Assembly: GCA_021794335.1 (NCBI GenBank)
Contig: JAJYQZ010000348.1
Span: forward strand, 1-5,566
Origin: a bacterium
GTDB lineage: Bacteria > SZUA-79 > Acidulodesulfobacterales > Acidulodesulfobacteraceae
Reading direction: 5' to 3'
DNA length: 5,566 nt
Positions 5,160-5,566 of the stretch are shown in pieces; positions within the stretch are counted from its first letter, which is position 1; every line of letters begins with the position of its first letter. The translations under genes were made by a program, and so were the position numbers. The notes beneath the pieces were generated by a model, which worked only from the letters and a program-made list of their open reading frames with translations, did not search any database and had not been told where the DNA came from.

Positions 5160-5566
5160 TTAAAATTTAATCTTCTGAAACTCGCCTATTAATTTACTAT
5201 ATGTATCGTCTAATATTTCGGAAACAACTCTCAGTTCCGAACATACGGTATAAAAACTGACGTCCCCTTCCCACCTCGGAATTATATGGAAATGTAAATG
5301 CTGCTCGATACCCGCTCCGGCAGCCTTACCCAAATTCAGCCCGACATTGATAGCATCGCAACGGTAAACCTTTTTTAATATATCGCAGCTTATAGATAAA
5401 AGTTTCATAACTTCGGCGCCTGCTTCCCAGGAAAGTCCATTAAGCTCTTTAGCATGCGTAGCGGGAATAACGAGAAGATGTCCGCAATTATAAGGAAATG
5501 TGTTCAATTTTATATACGAATATTTCCCTTTAAAAAGAACATACTTATCCTCAAAGCATGTGTTGT
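5160..5566 (-). CDS. HIT-family nucleotide hydrolase/transferase (5' end beyond window)
   Basis: HIT proteins hydrolyse or phosphorolyse nucleotide conjugates such as Ap4A or AMP derivatives in the cytoplasm. The frame is open to the right edge, giving 135 codons; the true start lies outside. A TTG at 5507 is in frame but is probably an internal leucine, since family-like sequence (CFEDKYVLFKGKYSYIKLNT) continues upstream of it. Visible signatures are LNTFPYNCGHLLVIPATH (codons down from 5507), GLNLGKAAGAGIEQ and the histidine triad HLHFHIIPRW, whose middle His (codon 5292-5294) is the expected nucleophile. The GxAAGAGIExHLHxHxxPRW block places it with the Ap4A-phosphorylase-like branch of the family, although substrate cannot be told from sequence. 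The protein ends normally with a TAA at 5160. It is the most upstream gene seen in the presumed operon and is separated from lapA by element 2. Confidence 0.93.
   Translation of the reverse strand, partial: NTCFEDKYVLFKGKYSYIKLNTFPYNCGHLLVIPATHAKELNGLSWEAGAEVMKLLSISCDILKKVYRCDAINVGLNLGKAAGAGIEQHLHFHIIPRWEGDVSFYTVCSELRVVSEILDDTYSKLIGEFQKIKF

Noticed and set aside
5160..5507. HIT gene as a complete protein starting at TTG 5507
   Set aside because: Family-like sequence continues in frame upstream to the window edge, so the gene is 5'-truncated by the window rather than starting there.

Overview
All genes in this window read leftward (minus strand). The DNA is AT-rich. LapA, a membrane protein tied to lipopolysaccharide assembly, suggests a Gram-negative bacterium. 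Short inter-gene gaps, scattered 'ATTCCCGC...GCGGGAAT' repeats and the protein types would suit an uncultured deltaproteobacterium-like lineage. That placement is a weak inference; no rRNA or other marker supports it.

Layout in transcription order (right to left): a HIT-family nucleotide hydrolase/transferase whose start lies beyond the right edge; a 280-bp miniature mobile element; a small two-helix LapA-domain protein; miaA (tRNA A37 dimethylallyltransferase); a tRNA 3'-end nucleotidyltransferase (CCA- or A-adding); pgi (glucose-6-phosphate isomerase), overlapping the previous gene by 4 bp as ATGA; a second, 223-bp copy of the element; and the first 117 codons of hflX, which runs off the left edge. 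If both elements and one copy of each target duplication are removed, the gaps become about 36, 34, 19, -4 and 51 bp. The ancestral arrangement was therefore probably one compact six-gene operon: tRNA maturation (miaA, cca), ribosome rescue (hflX), envelope (lapA), sugar isomerisation (pgi) and nucleotide housekeeping (HIT).

The notable part is the pair of non-coding elements. Both have 20-bp terminal inverted repeats (perfect in one, 18/20 in the other), perfect but different 5-bp flanking direct repeats (TATTA and TTATA), a 54-bp left arm and a 32-bp right arm that are nearly identical between copies, and a core of 20-bp ATTCCC-N8-GGGAAT-like palindromes repeated every 58 bp (59 bp in one case). 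One copy has three palindromes and the other four. They look like non-autonomous transposable elements (MITEs) carrying an expandable palindrome array, similar in architecture to the neisserial dRS3/NIME arrays. Both lie in the same orientation relative to transcription, immediately upstream of a gene, and each left arm holds the same candidate outward promoter.
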